A DNA stretch of 53,436 bases from Candidatus Metaruminococcus caecorum (GTDB taxonomy: Bacteria > Bacillota > Clostridia > Oscillospirales > Ruminococcaceae), in assembly GCA_904420045.1 (NCBI GenBank), contig CAJFTY010000039.1, forward strand, positions 1 to 53,436. The letters are read 5' to 3'. Below are positions 34,530 to 42,901 of this stretch, in pieces. The position numbers and the translations under genes were made by a program. Numbering within the stretch: position 1 is the stretch's first letter; each line of letters begins with the position of its first letter. The notes beneath the pieces were generated by a model. It saw only the letters and a program-made list of their open reading frames with translations. It did not search any database and was not told where the DNA came from.

Positions 34530-35840
34530 TTATTTATACGACGGCATGCTCAGCATATTAAACGAACAACCGGTCACCGATTCGTAGGAAAAGCCGGAAA
34601 AATTCATGTATCTTAGCTCCCTGTGCCAGGTGTCCTGAACCTGCAGATAGTCCGCCTGAGAAGTTCGGACATATCCCACTGCAAGCACAAAATGCCCGTC
34701 TTCTTTGTGTTCCGCGTTTATATAGTTATACAATACCAAAATCGGTTTATCCGCGTTGATATCGCGGACATAATCGGAAAACCAGTGGTCAAACCAATAG
34801 TGATCATAGCTGAGCGCGTAGCCTTTCGATTCTACGACGCTTTTGATGGCCTTGTAAAGATCTGTATTTATTGTGGTTCCATATTTAATTCCATTATTTA
34901 TTTTATTTACTTTGGTGTTGCTTTTATTCCATAAATCGCTATATACATCATACATGGTGCTCAGGTCGCTGAACATGTTCGGATAGCCATGGGAATCGTA
35001 GTAGTACAAAAGGTTTAACCCCGCGACAACCCCGCAGGCAAAACTGTTCATAAAGGTTTCCGTGTCAGCCTGTACAATATAGTTTAAGTTTGGCGAGGGG
35101 ATGCTGTTCTGACTGTTTACCGAGCCGGAATATTTATCAACCAGAACCTTCCCAGCGTTGTCAAAGGTGGGCGGCGCAGCGGTATAAACAATAGAAGGCC
35201 CCTCCGCCTGCTGTACGGCCGTCTTTTCAACCTTCTTTTGGGTCTTGGCAGCAGCACGCTGTGCTTTTTGTTTCTGCTTGGCGAGCTTTTTCTGTTCTTT
35301 TGCAATTTTTTTCTGCTCTTTAAACTCTTCTTTGGTCATAGGCGGCGCGGTATAATTTGCATATACCGGTTCCCCATCCTGTGTAACTTCCACCGAATAC
35401 TCGTTGGGCCCTAGACTGTAAATTTTTTTCTCCTGCCGGTTTAGAGCAGCCGTCTCCGCCGCAGGTACGATTTCCTGCCGCTCATCCTGAACGATTTCTT
35501 GATAAATATTTTCGACACCTTGTTCCAAACAAAATTCTGAAACAACCGGTTTTACGGCTCCATCTTCATCCTTGTAAAATTTAATAACCACATAGCCGTT
35601 GGCCTCGCCGTCTTTTGTCAGGCTGACACAAAAACCGGACAACTCATCGTTTTCATCATAGATTTCGATCGTTTCCCCTGCCAAGAGTTTTTTATCCGGA
35701 TCCGTCGTATTCATAAAACTTTGTGCATATTCGGCTGGGGTTACTCCTTCTAGGGAGTTCCCAGCTCCCATACTGCAATAAGAAGCTACACAAATTGATA
35801 ATGCAACCAGAAAACTAATGATGCGTTTTGTACGTTTCAT
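34530..35840 (-). CDS. Secreted C39-like (papain-fold) cysteine protease A
   Basis: 436 residues from the ATG at 35840 (MKRTKRIISFLVALSICVASYC). An earlier ATG in frame lies upstream of the predicted -10 box and cannot be used. Signal peptide about 1-27; propeptide-like domain with TPAEYAQSF and SGFCVSLTKDG (33-165); Lys/Gln/Ala-rich coiled coil (about 170-210); catalytic domain about 250-436 with Cys269 (FACGVVAGLNLLYYYDSHGY), His383 (EDGHFVLAVGY) and Asp403 (VQDTWH). Same architecture as protease B; the linkers differ in length. The gene is noticeably more AT-rich than the biosynthetic genes. First gene of operon 3. A role in processing a surface protein or exported peptide is inferred. Confidence 0.83.
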   Translation of the reverse strand: MKRTKRIISFLVALSICVASYCSMGAGNSLEGVTPAEYAQSFMNTTDPDKKLLAGETIEIYDENDELSGFCVSLTKDGEANGYVVIKFYKDEDGAVKPVVSEFCLEQGVENIYQEIVQDERQEIVPAAETAALNRQEKKIYSLGPNEYSVEVTQDGEPVYANYTAPPMTKEEFKEQKKIAKEQKKLAKQKQKAQRAAAKTQKKVEKTAVQQAEGPSIVYTAAPPTFDNAGKVLVDKYSGSVNSQNSIPSPNLNYIVQADTETFMNSFACGVVAGLNLLYYYDSHGYPNMFSDLSTMYDVYSDLWNKSNTKVNKINNGIKYGTTINTDLYKAIKSVVESKGYALSYDHYWFDHWFSDYVRDINADKPILVLYNYINAEHKEDGHFVLAVGYVRTSQADYLQVQDTWHRELRYMNFSGFSYESVTGCSFNMLSMPSYK

Positions 35841-35865
35841 TTTTATCACCCTTTCTTTATTTTTT

Positions 35866-35933
35866 ATTATACTATAAAAAATCATAAAAGCAGTCTTTTA
35901 AAAGAACTTAAAATTATCCATTCTACAATATTT
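35866..35933 (-). promoter_or_regulatory. Promoter of surface operon 3 with a degenerate AraC-type repeat
   Basis: On the minus strand TATAAT occupies 35871-35866, about 25 bases before the ATG at 35840. At 35913-35933 the sequence ATTATCCATTCTACAATATTT matches the 21 bp unit of the other two promoters, with its TCT exactly 51 bases from the -10. The proximal unit (30 bases) is not recognisable. Positions 35934-36090 hold nothing further that I can identify. Confidence 0.55.
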
Positions 35934-36090
35934 AGGGGCTTTTTGATGCAAATGGGTTCTTTATCAGCGCGTATATGAAAGCACGACCGGGTTCATACTC
36001 TTCGCTGTGTGAAAAGCGCGAAACAATGGTCCGATTTTAAAAGAGTCTGTATTCAGAACAAACGGGATTTTTCAGAAAAAGGCAACAACG

Positions 36091-36312
36091 TTATTCTTCC
36101 TTTGGCAGGTCAATATCCAGCTTGTAAAGATCCACGCCCAGTGCGCGATAAATCTTTAGCATTGTTTTCGCAGCGGGAATCCGTTTGCCCCGTTCCAGAT
36201 CTCCGTATTCCCGTGGACTGAGCTTGCAGAGTTCAGCGGCTTTTTGTTGGGTGAGCCTCATCTTTTTCCTTGCTTCTTTCAGCGCTTTTGAATACGCTTG
36301 TTCAATGGTCAC
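36091..36312 (-). CDS. Small XRE-family (Cro/C1-type) transcriptional regulator
   Basis: 73 residues from the GTG at 36312, which has AGGAGG (36320-36325) seven bases upstream; the open frame continues 66 codons further but without features. The protein is essentially one helix-turn-helix domain: LKEARKKMRLTQQKAAELCKLSPREYGDLERGKRIPAAKTMLKIYRALGVDL. This is the standard XRE fold with no effector domain. It lies between the surface operons and tRNA-Leu. A 13 bp inverted repeat about 130 bases upstream may be its operator. It could control operon 3 or be a remnant of a mobile element; neither is shown. Confidence 0.88.
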   Translation of the reverse strand: MTIEQAYSKALKEARKKMRLTQQKAAELCKLSPREYGDLERGKRIPAAKTMLKIYRALGVDLYKLDIDLPKEE

Positions 36313-36441
36313 GTTTCCACCTCCTGCGAACACTGTACCGCAGGAAGTGGAGTGCTGAAAAGGAAACAGATTACACATGTTCGGATAAGGAACAATCGTG
36401 CACAGTATGGTGCGCAAATATAGTTCCATTCGTAAATAGAG

Positions 36442-36478
36442 ATACGATAACGATTTGCAGTATAGATCGTTATCGTAT
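36442..36478. promoter_or_regulatory. 13 bp perfect inverted repeat, possible operator
   Basis: ATACGATAACGAT (36442-36454), 11 bases, then ATCGTTATCGTAT (36466-36478). The spacer contains TATACT on the minus strand (36464-36459), a possible -10 for the XRE gene, so a bound repressor would cover it. No run of T follows, which argues against a terminator. Confidence 0.6.
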
Positions 36479-36491
36479 GGGTTGTTATAAC

Positions 36492-36806
36492 AAAAGCCGG
36501 TGGGGATCATTCGTCCTCACCGGCTTTTTTGCGTTCATCTCGGACTCGTTTCCGTCCGCAGGAACGGCATGAATGGAACGGCATGAATGGAACTTATATG
36601 GGTACAGGGGTAAGCTTAACAGCTTACCCCTGTTTGCTTTTGGGGCGCATAAAAGAAAAAGTGTGTACTTTTGTGTGTACCTTGAAACAGTAAAATGCCG
36701 ATAAAGCTGGGTTTATCGGCGTTTGATGTGTAAGAGGCACATGAAAAAGATATTTTCGGCAGTTTTGTGTAGGGGGTTGATTCCCACAATACAAGACTCC
36801 TACACA
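36492..36806. other. Gene-poor stretch with hairpins and short repeats
   Basis: No gene is supported from 36313 to 37036. Seen in order: a terminator-like stem AAAAGCCGGTG...CACCGGCTTTTTT (36492-36530); a 14-base unit GGAACGGCATGAAT repeated twice plus five bases (36561-36593); a 13 bp stem ACAGGGGTAAGCT with TTGCTTTT after it (36604-36640); GTGTGTAC repeated at 12-base spacing (36661-36680); a 9 bp stem GCCGATAAA (36697-36720); and a stem TGTGTAGG...CCTACACA (36666+100, i.e. 36766-36806). The first two stems have their T runs on the plus strand although no plus-strand gene precedes them. Confidence 0.6.
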
Positions 36807-36980
36807 GAAAAAACAGGATTATGCCTTAAAACATTCAGAGCAATAAGAATAGGTAGATAGACTAAGGAGTTCGTAATCCCCGGTTTTCATTTCTTTTAAT
36901 TTTAGATTTGCACTTTTTTCGTTCAAACGAGAAAAAGAAAAAACGACCTCGAAAGGCCGCATAACTACTGGGATTACAAT

Positions 36981-37029
36981 AAAAACACCATTGAATCCAA
37001 ACCTTAAGGGTTCAGATGTCAATGGTGTC
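36981..37029 (-). terminator. Terminator of tRNA-Leu
   Basis: On the minus strand ACACCATTGA...TCAATGGTGT followed by TTTTATT, starting 8 bases after the tRNA 3' end. The loop contains a smaller AACC/GGTT stem. Confidence 0.8.
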
Positions 37030-37036
37030 TTTGTTA

Positions 37037-37118
37037 TGGTGCGGGAGATGGGACTTGAACCCACACACCGAAGTACTGGCTCCTAAGACCAGCGCGTCTG
37101 CCATTCCGCCACTCCCGC
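37037..37118 (-). tRNA. tRNA-Leu, anticodon UAG
   Basis: 82 bases including an encoded CCA. Acceptor stem GCGGGAG/CTCCCGC, D-arm with GGCAGACGC, anticodon arm CTGGT-CTTAGGA-GCCAG giving anticodon TAG (reads CUN codons), a variable arm with CTTCGG, and T-arm GTGGG-TTCAAGT-CCCAT. Discriminator base A, as expected for leucine. A terminator follows, and a promoter overlaps the end of ribF. Confidence 0.95.
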
Positions 37119-37146
37119 AAAAAGCGGCCGCTTTATTCTGGCCGCC
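37119..37146 (-). terminator. GC stem and T run immediately before tRNA-Leu
   Basis: On the minus strand GCGGCC, a 10-base loop, GGCCGC and T5, with the T run touching the first base of the mature tRNA. It can act as the ribF-operon terminator, but it also lies in the leader made from the tRNA promoter at 37152-37181. Confidence 0.65.
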
Positions 37147-37151
37147 CAAAC

Positions 37152-37181
37152 AGTATAGCATAGCCTTTTAACCCCTGTCAA
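37152..37181 (-). promoter_or_regulatory. Promoter for tRNA-Leu overlapping the ribF stop
   Basis: Minus strand TTGACA (37181-37176), an 18-base spacer and TATACT (37157-37152) with an extended TG. The ribF stop codon TGA (37180-37178) is inside the -35 box. Confidence 0.7.
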
Positions 37182-38110
37182 GCCAGAGGATACAGCAGAT
37201 CCTCCATCTGCTCCACCTGGCGGACATTCCGGTGAATTTCGCTGTAAAGCTCCTCCAGGTTGGGAAACCGGCGCTCCGGCCGGAGAAAATGGATAAACTG
37301 AAGCTCCACTTCCCGGTTGTAAAGAATGCCGTCAAATCCCAGGATAAACGTCTCCGCCAGCGGAGCCTGTCCCTCTTCCGCCACGGTTGGTTTCACCCCT
37401 ACGTTGGTCACACCCTTGTAGCGCTTGTCCCCGATCTGAACGGCGGTGGCGTACACCCCGAATTTCGGCACCAAAAATCCCGGCGCAAACATCTGGTTGA
37501 TGGTGGGATACCCCATTTTGTTTCCCAGATGGTTGCCCTGCGACACAGTTTCCCGGATGCAAAACGGCCGCCCCAGCAGGGCGTTTGCCTCATTTACCTC
37601 TCCGGCCAGCAGGCATTCCCGGATACGGGTGGAGCTCACCGGCGCGCCGTCCTTGTAAAACGGCGGCACTACCTGTACGGTGATTCCCAGCGTTCGGCCG
37701 CACCGGCTCAGCAGCTCCCCGTCGCCGGCGGCGCCTTTCCCGAAGCGAAAATCATACCCGCAGACAAGCGCTCTGGCTCCCAGGCGGCCGGCCAGAAAAT
37801 CCCGTACAAAGGCTTCTGGACCCACGTCCCGGATGTCCGCAAAGTCCGGCTCGATCACCTGGCAAACGCCCAGTTCGGCAAACTGCTCGAATTTCAGCCG
37901 ATCGCTCAACAAAAGCTGCTGTCCCTGTTTGCGTTCCGGGCGGACACGCCCCATGGAAAAGGTGAGCACCGTGGGAACAAGCCCCTGCTTTTCCGACAAA
38001 GCCACCATCTCTCGGATCACCTGCCGGTGAGCCAGATGCACTCCATCGAACAGCCCCATCGCCACCGCGCAGGGTTTTTGGGCGTTGAGAAAATCGGTCA
38101 AAATCTTCAT
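37178..38110 (-). CDS. ribF: Bifunctional riboflavin kinase / FAD synthetase
   Basis: 310 residues, normal length. The N-terminal adenylyltransferase domain has GLFDGVHLAHRQVI (the HxGH-like nucleotide motif, here HLAH), VCGYDFRFGKGAAG and VSSTRIRECLLAGEVNEANALLGRPF. The C-terminal riboflavin kinase domain has GNHLGNKMGYPTINQ, YKGVTNVGVKPTV and ETFILGFDGILYNREVELQF. It makes FMN and then FAD from riboflavin. Last gene of the rimP-ribF operon, three bases after truB. Confidence 0.96.
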   Translation of the reverse strand: MKILTDFLNAQKPCAVAMGLFDGVHLAHRQVIREMVALSEKQGLVPTVLTFSMGRVRPERKQGQQLLLSDRLKFEQFAELGVCQVIEPDFADIRDVGPEAFVRDFLAGRLGARALVCGYDFRFGKGAAGDGELLSRCGRTLGITVQVVPPFYKDGAPVSSTRIRECLLAGEVNEANALLGRPFCIRETVSQGNHLGNKMGYPTINQMFAPGFLVPKFGVYATAVQIGDKRYKGVTNVGVKPTVAEEGQAPLAETFILGFDGILYNREVELQFIHFLRPERRFPNLEELYSEIHRNVRQVEQMEDLLYPLA

Positions 38111-38113
38111 GCG

Positions 38114-39013
38114 TTATCCTTCCCTTTGGTAAAAAAGCTTGTCAATCGCCAGTTCCCCCTGCTCCGGCCGTGGGGAGGCCAGCCCCAAAAACTCGCCGTT
38201 TGGCCCGTACACGCTGTGCCGCCCCGCGCCGTTCAAGGACAGCCGGTTTAAATCCAGCTTGACGCCGTTTACAAACATCCGCGCCTGGGGCTGATTTAGC
38301 CTCAGAACCGGCAGACTTTGAAACACCCGGGAAACAGGCGTTACTTCCTGTTCCAATTCGCCGTTGTCGGCAAGGTCTTGCACCTGCTGTAAGGTAAGAC
38401 AGTCCGACAGGTCAAACCCCGCCGCCCGGGTGCGGCACAGGCTGGTGAGCACCGCTCCCGGCCCCAGCGCCTGCCCGATATCGTGGCACAGGGTGCGAAT
38501 ATAGGTTCCCTTGGAGCAGGACGCTAAAAAACTTCCCCGCTGAGCCGCCCGGTCAAATTCCTTGAGCTCCAGCCTGTAAATCGTGACCGGGCGGGCGGGG
38601 CGCTCGATCTCACCGCCTTTGCGAGCGATTTCGTACAGCTTTTTGCCGCCGATCTTCACCGCGGAATACATAGGCGGCACCTGCATCTGATCTCCGGTAA
38701 AACGCTCCATAACCGACAATAGATCCTCCCAGGTTAAGCTGCTTTCCCGGGTTTCCAATACGGTTCCCGTTCGGTCCTGGGTATCCGTGACCACGCCCAG
38801 CTGAAAACCGGCTATGTAGGTTTTATCGCTGTCAGGGAGCAAATCGCAGGCCCGGGTGGCGGTTCCCAAAAACACCGGTAGCACGCCGGTGGCCATGGGG
38901 TCCAGTGTTCCCGCGTGGCCAATTTTTTTCTGGTGCGTAATGCCCCGGAGCTTTGCCACCACGTCAAAGGAGGTAAAGCCCTCCGGCTTATGAATGCATA
39001 AAATCCCGTTCAT
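38114..39013 (-). CDS. truB: tRNA pseudouridine(55) synthase
   Basis: 299 residues from the ATG at 39013; a GTG one codon earlier has slightly better spacing to GGAGGAG but MNGILCIHKPEGFTSFDVVAKLRG is the family start. The catalytic Asp is in KIGHAGTLDPMATGVLPV (about residues 31-48). Other TruB motifs are VPPMYSAVKIGGKKLYEIARKG and CSKGTYIRTLCHDIGQ. A C-terminal PUA-like region follows. It converts U55 of the T-loop in tRNAs. It overlaps the nrnA stop (TGATG). Confidence 0.96.
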   Translation of the reverse strand: MNGILCIHKPEGFTSFDVVAKLRGITHQKKIGHAGTLDPMATGVLPVFLGTATRACDLLPDSDKTYIAGFQLGVVTDTQDRTGTVLETRESSLTWEDLLSVMERFTGDQMQVPPMYSAVKIGGKKLYEIARKGGEIERPARPVTIYRLELKEFDRAAQRGSFLASCSKGTYIRTLCHDIGQALGPGAVLTSLCRTRAAGFDLSDCLTLQQVQDLADNGELEQEVTPVSRVFQSLPVLRLNQPQARMFVNGVKLDLNRLSLNGAGRHSVYGPNGEFLGLASPRPEQGELAIDKLFYQREG

Positions 39014-39978
39014 CACGGATGAATCTCCTCCAATGCGCGCTTTACCTCACAAAGCAGCGTCTGCTTGGCCTGCTCCAGGGGGCCGGAAAGCACACAGCCT
39101 GCTGCCCGCACATGCCCGCCGCCTCCAAAGATTTTACAGAGCTCCGACGCGTTGACCTGACTGGTGGTTCGGACCGAAACCTTAAAGCTGCCGTCCTCTT
39201 TTTCCCGGAGGAACACCCCCACTTCCACCCCTTCGATCTGGCGGGACAGCGCGCTGACCCCATCCAGATCCGCTTCCTGTGCACCAGAACGCACAAACAG
39301 TTCCCGGGTGACGGTGATCACGGCACAGCGGTCGTCAAAGAAAAACTCTATGCCGGACAGCGCCGCCTGTTCCAACAGCACCCGGCTTTTGGACTTAGTA
39401 TCAAACATGATCCGGTTGATCCGCACGTAGTCCGCGCCCGCCTCGATCATCTGGGCGGCCATCCGGTGGGTGTGGGCGGTGGTGTTGGAAAACTTAAAGC
39501 ACCCGGTATCGGTGGCCATTCCAGTGTACAGACAATTTGCGATCATAGGGGTAAGGTCGGTGCCCAGATGGGCGATCACCTCTGCCATAATCTCGCATGC
39601 CGCACTGGCCGTTTTGTACAGGCAGACCTTGTCTGCATACAACGTGTTGGACACATGATGGTCGATGCACAAGTCCACTTTCCCCGCATACTGCTCCAGA
39701 GCCGGCCCCAGCAGTTGAGTATCCGCCACGTCCACCGCGACGATAAAACCGGGCTCTCCCGTCAAGGGGAGCACAGGCTTGGCAAAATAGCCGTACTTCT
39801 CTGGGATCGGATCGGAACACGCCACAGACGCCTGCTTCCCCATGGCGGTCAGCGCATAATACAGCGCATACCCGGTTCCAAGGGTGTCTCCGTCCGGGCT
39901 TTTGTGAGTCAAAATCAGGATCTCTTCCTGCTGTTTGAGCAGTTCAGCCGCCTGCCGGGCGTCAAGTTTCATAGCCAT
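39013..39978 (-). CDS. nrnA: DHH-family phosphoesterase (nanoRNase/pAp phosphatase)
   Basis: 321 residues from the ATG at 39978, which has AAAGGA seven bases ahead; a TTG two codons upstream is too close to that site. DHH domain motifs: LTHKSPDGDTLGTGYAL, VAVDVADT, LCIDHHVSNT and MATDTGCFKFSNT, giving the Asp/His metal centre. DHHA1 domain: KVSVRTTSQVNASELCKIFGGGGHVRAAGC. NrnA degrades 2-5 nt RNA and dephosphorylates pAp. Its place between rbfA and truB is standard in Clostridia. Confidence 0.95.
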   Translation of the reverse strand: MAMKLDARQAAELLKQQEEILILTHKSPDGDTLGTGYALYYALTAMGKQASVACSDPIPEKYGYFAKPVLPLTGEPGFIVAVDVADTQLLGPALEQYAGKVDLCIDHHVSNTLYADKVCLYKTASAACEIMAEVIAHLGTDLTPMIANCLYTGMATDTGCFKFSNTTAHTHRMAAQMIEAGADYVRINRIMFDTKSKSRVLLEQAALSGIEFFFDDRCAVITVTRELFVRSGAQEADLDGVSALSRQIEGVEVGVFLREKEDGSFKVSVRTTSQVNASELCKIFGGGGHVRAAGCVLSGPLEQAKQTLLCEVKRALEEIHP

Positions 39979-40050
39979 TTCCAATTCCTTTCTGGGTCAT
40001 TTCAACGTCGCCTTTTGCACCGGGATAAAACCTCGGCGGCCGATAAGGCC

Positions 40051-40078
40051 GGAAATCCCGCCTGGCAGCGGGATTTCC
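40051..40078. repeat. Hairpin between rbfA and nrnA
   Basis: GGAAATCCCGC, six bases, GCGGGATTTCC: a perfect 11 bp stem three bases after the rbfA stop on the minus strand. No T run follows, so it is more likely an mRNA processing or stability element inside the operon than a terminator. Confidence 0.55.
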
Positions 40079-40081
40079 AAT

Positions 40082-40432
40082 TTATGCTTCTCCTTCCAGA
40101 TCCTCCAGCATCCGGGTGATCTGGGCACTGTGTTCAATCGAGTCGTCCGGAATAAATTTAAGCTCGGGGCACCGCCGCAGATGCAGGCGGTTGGAGAGCT
40201 CATGTCGCATGTAGCCGGCGGCGCTCTGAAGCCCCTTGACCGCTTCTTTCGCCCGATCCAGCCCCTCCATGGCGCTGATATAGACCTTACAGTAGGAAAG
40301 GTCGCCGGACACATCCGCCTTTACCACCGACAGCATGCAGTCCTTCACCCGGGGATCTTTGAGTTCCCGGATCAAGGCGCAGATCTCCCGTTTCATATCC
40401 TCGCTGATCCGCGAGTTCCGGTATCCTGCCAA
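40082..40432 (-). CDS. rbfA: 30S ribosome-binding factor A
   Basis: 116 residues from a TTG start with AAGGGA six bases upstream. The single KH-like fold has RISEDMKREICALIRELKDPRV, VSGDLSYCKVYISAMEG and the C-terminal LRRCPELKFIPDDSIEHSAQITRMLEDL. RbfA assists maturation of 16S rRNA in the 30S subunit and is needed in the cold. It follows infB by 54 bases. Confidence 0.95.
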   Translation of the reverse strand: MAGYRNSRISEDMKREICALIRELKDPRVKDCMLSVVKADVSGDLSYCKVYISAMEGLDRAKEAVKGLQSAAGYMRHELSNRLHLRRCPELKFIPDDSIEHSAQITRMLEDLEGEA

Positions 40433-40486
40433 AACGGTTCCCTTCTTTCGTTGTTTTTGTAGGGTTTAGTAGTATCGTTTCCCGAA

Positions 40487-42901
40487 TTAATCCTGGTACT
40501 CCTCCATAATAAAGGATTCCAGAATATCGCCTTCTTTGATGTCGTTGTATTTTTCCAGGCCGATACCGCACTCGTATCCCTGGTTGACCTCTTTGGCGTC
40601 GTCCTTAAACCGCTTTAAGGAGTTGATAGTGTCCTCGGTGATGACGATTCCGTCCCGAACCAGTCTTAACTGGGCGTTGCGGGCCACCTTGCCCTCCAGC
40701 ACATAACAGCCGGCGACCACGCCCACATTGCTGATCTTGTACACCTGGCGGACCTCCGCGCGGCCCAGCTGAACCTCCCGGAACTTGGGAGCCAGCATGC
40801 CCTTCATGGCCTGCTTGACGTCGTCGATGGCGTCGTAGATGATCCGGTACAGCCGCAGCTCGATGCCGCTTTGCTCCGCGTGGTCCCGGGCCACCGGGTC
40901 GGGCCGGACGTTAAATCCGATGATGATCGCGCCGGAGGCCTCCGCCAGCATCACGTCGGATTCGCTGACTGCTCCCACCGCACTGTGGATGACCCGCACC
41001 CGCACTTCGTCGTTGCTGATCTTTTCCAAGGACTGTTTGACCGCCTCGGCGGAGCCCTGCACGTCGGCCTTGACGATGATGGGAAGCTCTTTCATCTCGC
41101 CCTGCTCGATCTGGCTGAACAGGTTATCCAGCGTGACCTTGTGGAACTGCTTAAACTGCTCTTCCTTCTGGCTCTGTTTGCGCTGCTCCACCAGTTCCCG
41201 GGCCAGGCGCTCGTTTTCCACAGCGTTGAACACGTCGCCCGCCGCAGGGACCTCCGCCAGACCGGTGATCTCCACCGGCATGGACGGGCCCGCTTTGTTC
41301 ACCGTGCGACCCCGGTCGTCGGTCATCTTGCGCACACGGCCCACGGCGGTGCCCGCGATGATCACGTCGCCGGACTTCAGGGTGCCGTTCTGCACCAGAA
41401 GGGTAGCCACAGGGCCGCGGCCCTTGTCGAGCTTCGCCTCCACCACAGTGCCCTTGCCCATCCGGCTGGGATTGGCCTTGAGCTCCTGCATGTCGGCCAC
41501 CAAGACCACCATTTCCAGCAGCTTGTCGATGCCCTCGCCGGTGTGGGCGGACACCGGGCAGCAGATGGTGTCGCCGCCCCACTCCTCGGGAACCAGTTCG
41601 TATTCGGTAAGCTCCTGTTTGACCTTTTCTGGGTTGGCGGTGGGTTTATCCATCTTGTTGATGGCCACGATGATCTGCACGCCCGCTGCTTTGGCGTGGT
41701 TGATGGCTTCCACTGTCTGGGGCATGATGCCGTCGTCCGCCGCCACCACGATAATGGCGATGTCGGTGATGGATGCGCCCCTGGCCCGCATGGAGGTAAA
41801 CGCCTCGTGCCCGGGGGTGTCTAAGAAGGTGACCTGCTTGTCGCCTACCCGCACTCGGTACGCGCCGATGTGCTGGGTGATGCCGCCGGCCTCCCCGGCG
41901 GTGACGTTGGCGTTGCGGATTTTATCCAAAAGCGAGGTCTTTCCGTGGTCGACGTGGCCCATGACCACCACCACGGGAGGCCGCTCCACAAGGTCTTTTT
42001 CGTCGTCTGTATCCTCTTCAAACAGCCGCTCCTCAATGGTCACGGTGACCTCGTGCTCCACCTTGGCGCCCAGCTCTTCGGCCACCAGGCAGGCGGTGTC
42101 AAAGTCGATCACTTCGTTCTGCGCCGCCATCACGCCCAGGCCGATCAGCTTTTTAATGACCTCGCCCACGTTGACCTTCAGCCGCTGCGCCAGCTCGGAC
42201 ACCACGATTTCGTCGGGGATCGAGACTTTTAACTGCTGCTTGCGGGCCCGCTCAAGCGCAAGCCGCTGAAGCTTCTGGGCCTCGGTCTCTTTTTTGACAT
42301 ACTGCTGCCGGCCCCGCTGCTGAGAGCGCTGGTTTAATTTCTGCTTGCGGGCGGCGGTCTCTTTCATCCGGTTGGCGGGTGCGATCTGTTCATACCGCTC
42401 GTTGTACTTGTCCAGCTCCACGTTGGAGGTGCGGGTGTCCACCCGGCGTCCCCGTTCCTCTTCCTTCTGAACCTGGGTCACCGCCGGGATATCCGCCGCC
42501 TGGGGCTTTAATTCCAGCTTCTGCATTTTGGGATGGGGCTTGGGCGCCTGCTTTTTCTGCTGGGGCCGCTGGGACTGCTGGGGTTTGGGCTGCTCTTGTT
42601 TCGCCTTGGGTGCAGAAGCGTCTTTTGGCTCCGGCTTTTTGTCCGGTGCTTTGGGCGCTGGCTTTTTCTCTTCTTTTTTGGGTTCCTTTTTCGGCTCCGG
42701 CCGGGAGGCGAAGTACTCGTTAAAATCCTTCACCTGATTCTGCCCGGTAAAATAATCGAACACGATGTCCAACTCTTCGTCGGTCAATGCGGTCATGTGC
42801 TTTTTGGGCGTGTCGGAATATTTCGCCAGCAGGTCAATGATGTCCTTGCTGGGGACGTTCAGGTCCTTGGAAACCTCGTGAACACGGTATTTTATGGTCA
42901 T
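40487..42901 (-). CDS. infB: Translation initiation factor IF-2
   Basis: 804 residues. Residues 1-52 form the IF2_N subdomain ([26 protein letters not shown]). A long low-complexity Lys/Pro/Gln/Glu-rich linker covers about 70-150, then a second IF2_N-type helical segment ([26 protein letters not shown]). The G domain has [14 protein letters not shown] (about 314-327), [17 protein letters not shown] and SAHTGEG; the C-terminal domains II-IV follow. It delivers initiator tRNA to the 30S subunit. The ATG overlaps the ylxQ stop as ATGA. Confidence 0.98.
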   Translation of the reverse strand: MTIKYRVHEVSKDLNVPSKDIIDLLAKYSDTPKKHMTALTDEELDIVFDYFTGQNQVKDFNEYFASRPEPKKEPKKEEKKPAPKAPDKKPEPKDASAPKAKQEQPKPQQSQRPQQKKQAPKPHPKMQKLELKPQAADIPAVTQVQKEEERGRRVDTRTSNVELDKYNERYEQIAPANRMKETAARKQKLNQRSQQRGRQQYVKKETEAQKLQRLALERARKQQLKVSIPDEIVVSELAQRLKVNVGEVIKKLIGLGVMAAQNEVIDFDTACLVAEELGAKVEHEVTVTIEERLFEEDTDDEKDLVERPPVVVVMGHVDHGKTSLLDKIRNANVTAGEAGGITQHIGAYRVRVGDKQVTFLDTPGHEAFTSMRARGASITDIAIIVVAADDGIMPQTVEAINHAKAAGVQIIVAINKMDKPTANPEKVKQELTEYELVPEEWGGDTICCPVSAHTGEGIDKLLEMVVLVADMQELKANPSRMGKGTVVEAKLDKGRGPVATLLVQNGTLKSGDVIIAGTAVGRVRKMTDDRGRTVNKAGPSMPVEITGLAEVPAAGDVFNAVENERLARELVEQRKQSQKEEQFKQFHKVTLDNLFSQIEQGEMKELPIIVKADVQGSAEAVKQSLEKISNDEVRVRVIHSAVGAVSESDVMLAEASGAIIIGFNVRPDPVARDHAEQSGIELRLYRIIYDAIDDVKQAMKGMLAPKFREVQLGRAEVRQVYKISNVGVVAGCYVLEGKVARNAQLRLVRDGIVITEDTINSLKRFKDDAKEVNQGYECGIGLEKYNDIKEGDILESFIMEEYQD

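Noticed and set aside
33031-36090. A possible RiPP precursor peptide gene near the C39-like proteases
   Set aside because: C39 domains can process bacteriocin precursors, but no small gene with a GG-type leader and its own ribosome site was found between these operons, and the proteases have their own signal peptides instead of being fused to an exporter.
36561-36720. Possible CRISPR-like short repeats
   Set aside because: Only two copies of a 14-base tandem unit with no spacers and no cas genes.
36819-37064. Open frame of 81 codons starting MGSSPISRT on the minus strand
   Set aside because: It starts inside tRNA-Leu and runs through its terminator; this translation is a well-known artefact of reading a tRNA 3' end.
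40839-42269. Long plus-strand open frames opposite infB
   Set aside because: Antisense shadows of a highly biased coding gene; all IF-2 motifs are on the minus strand.
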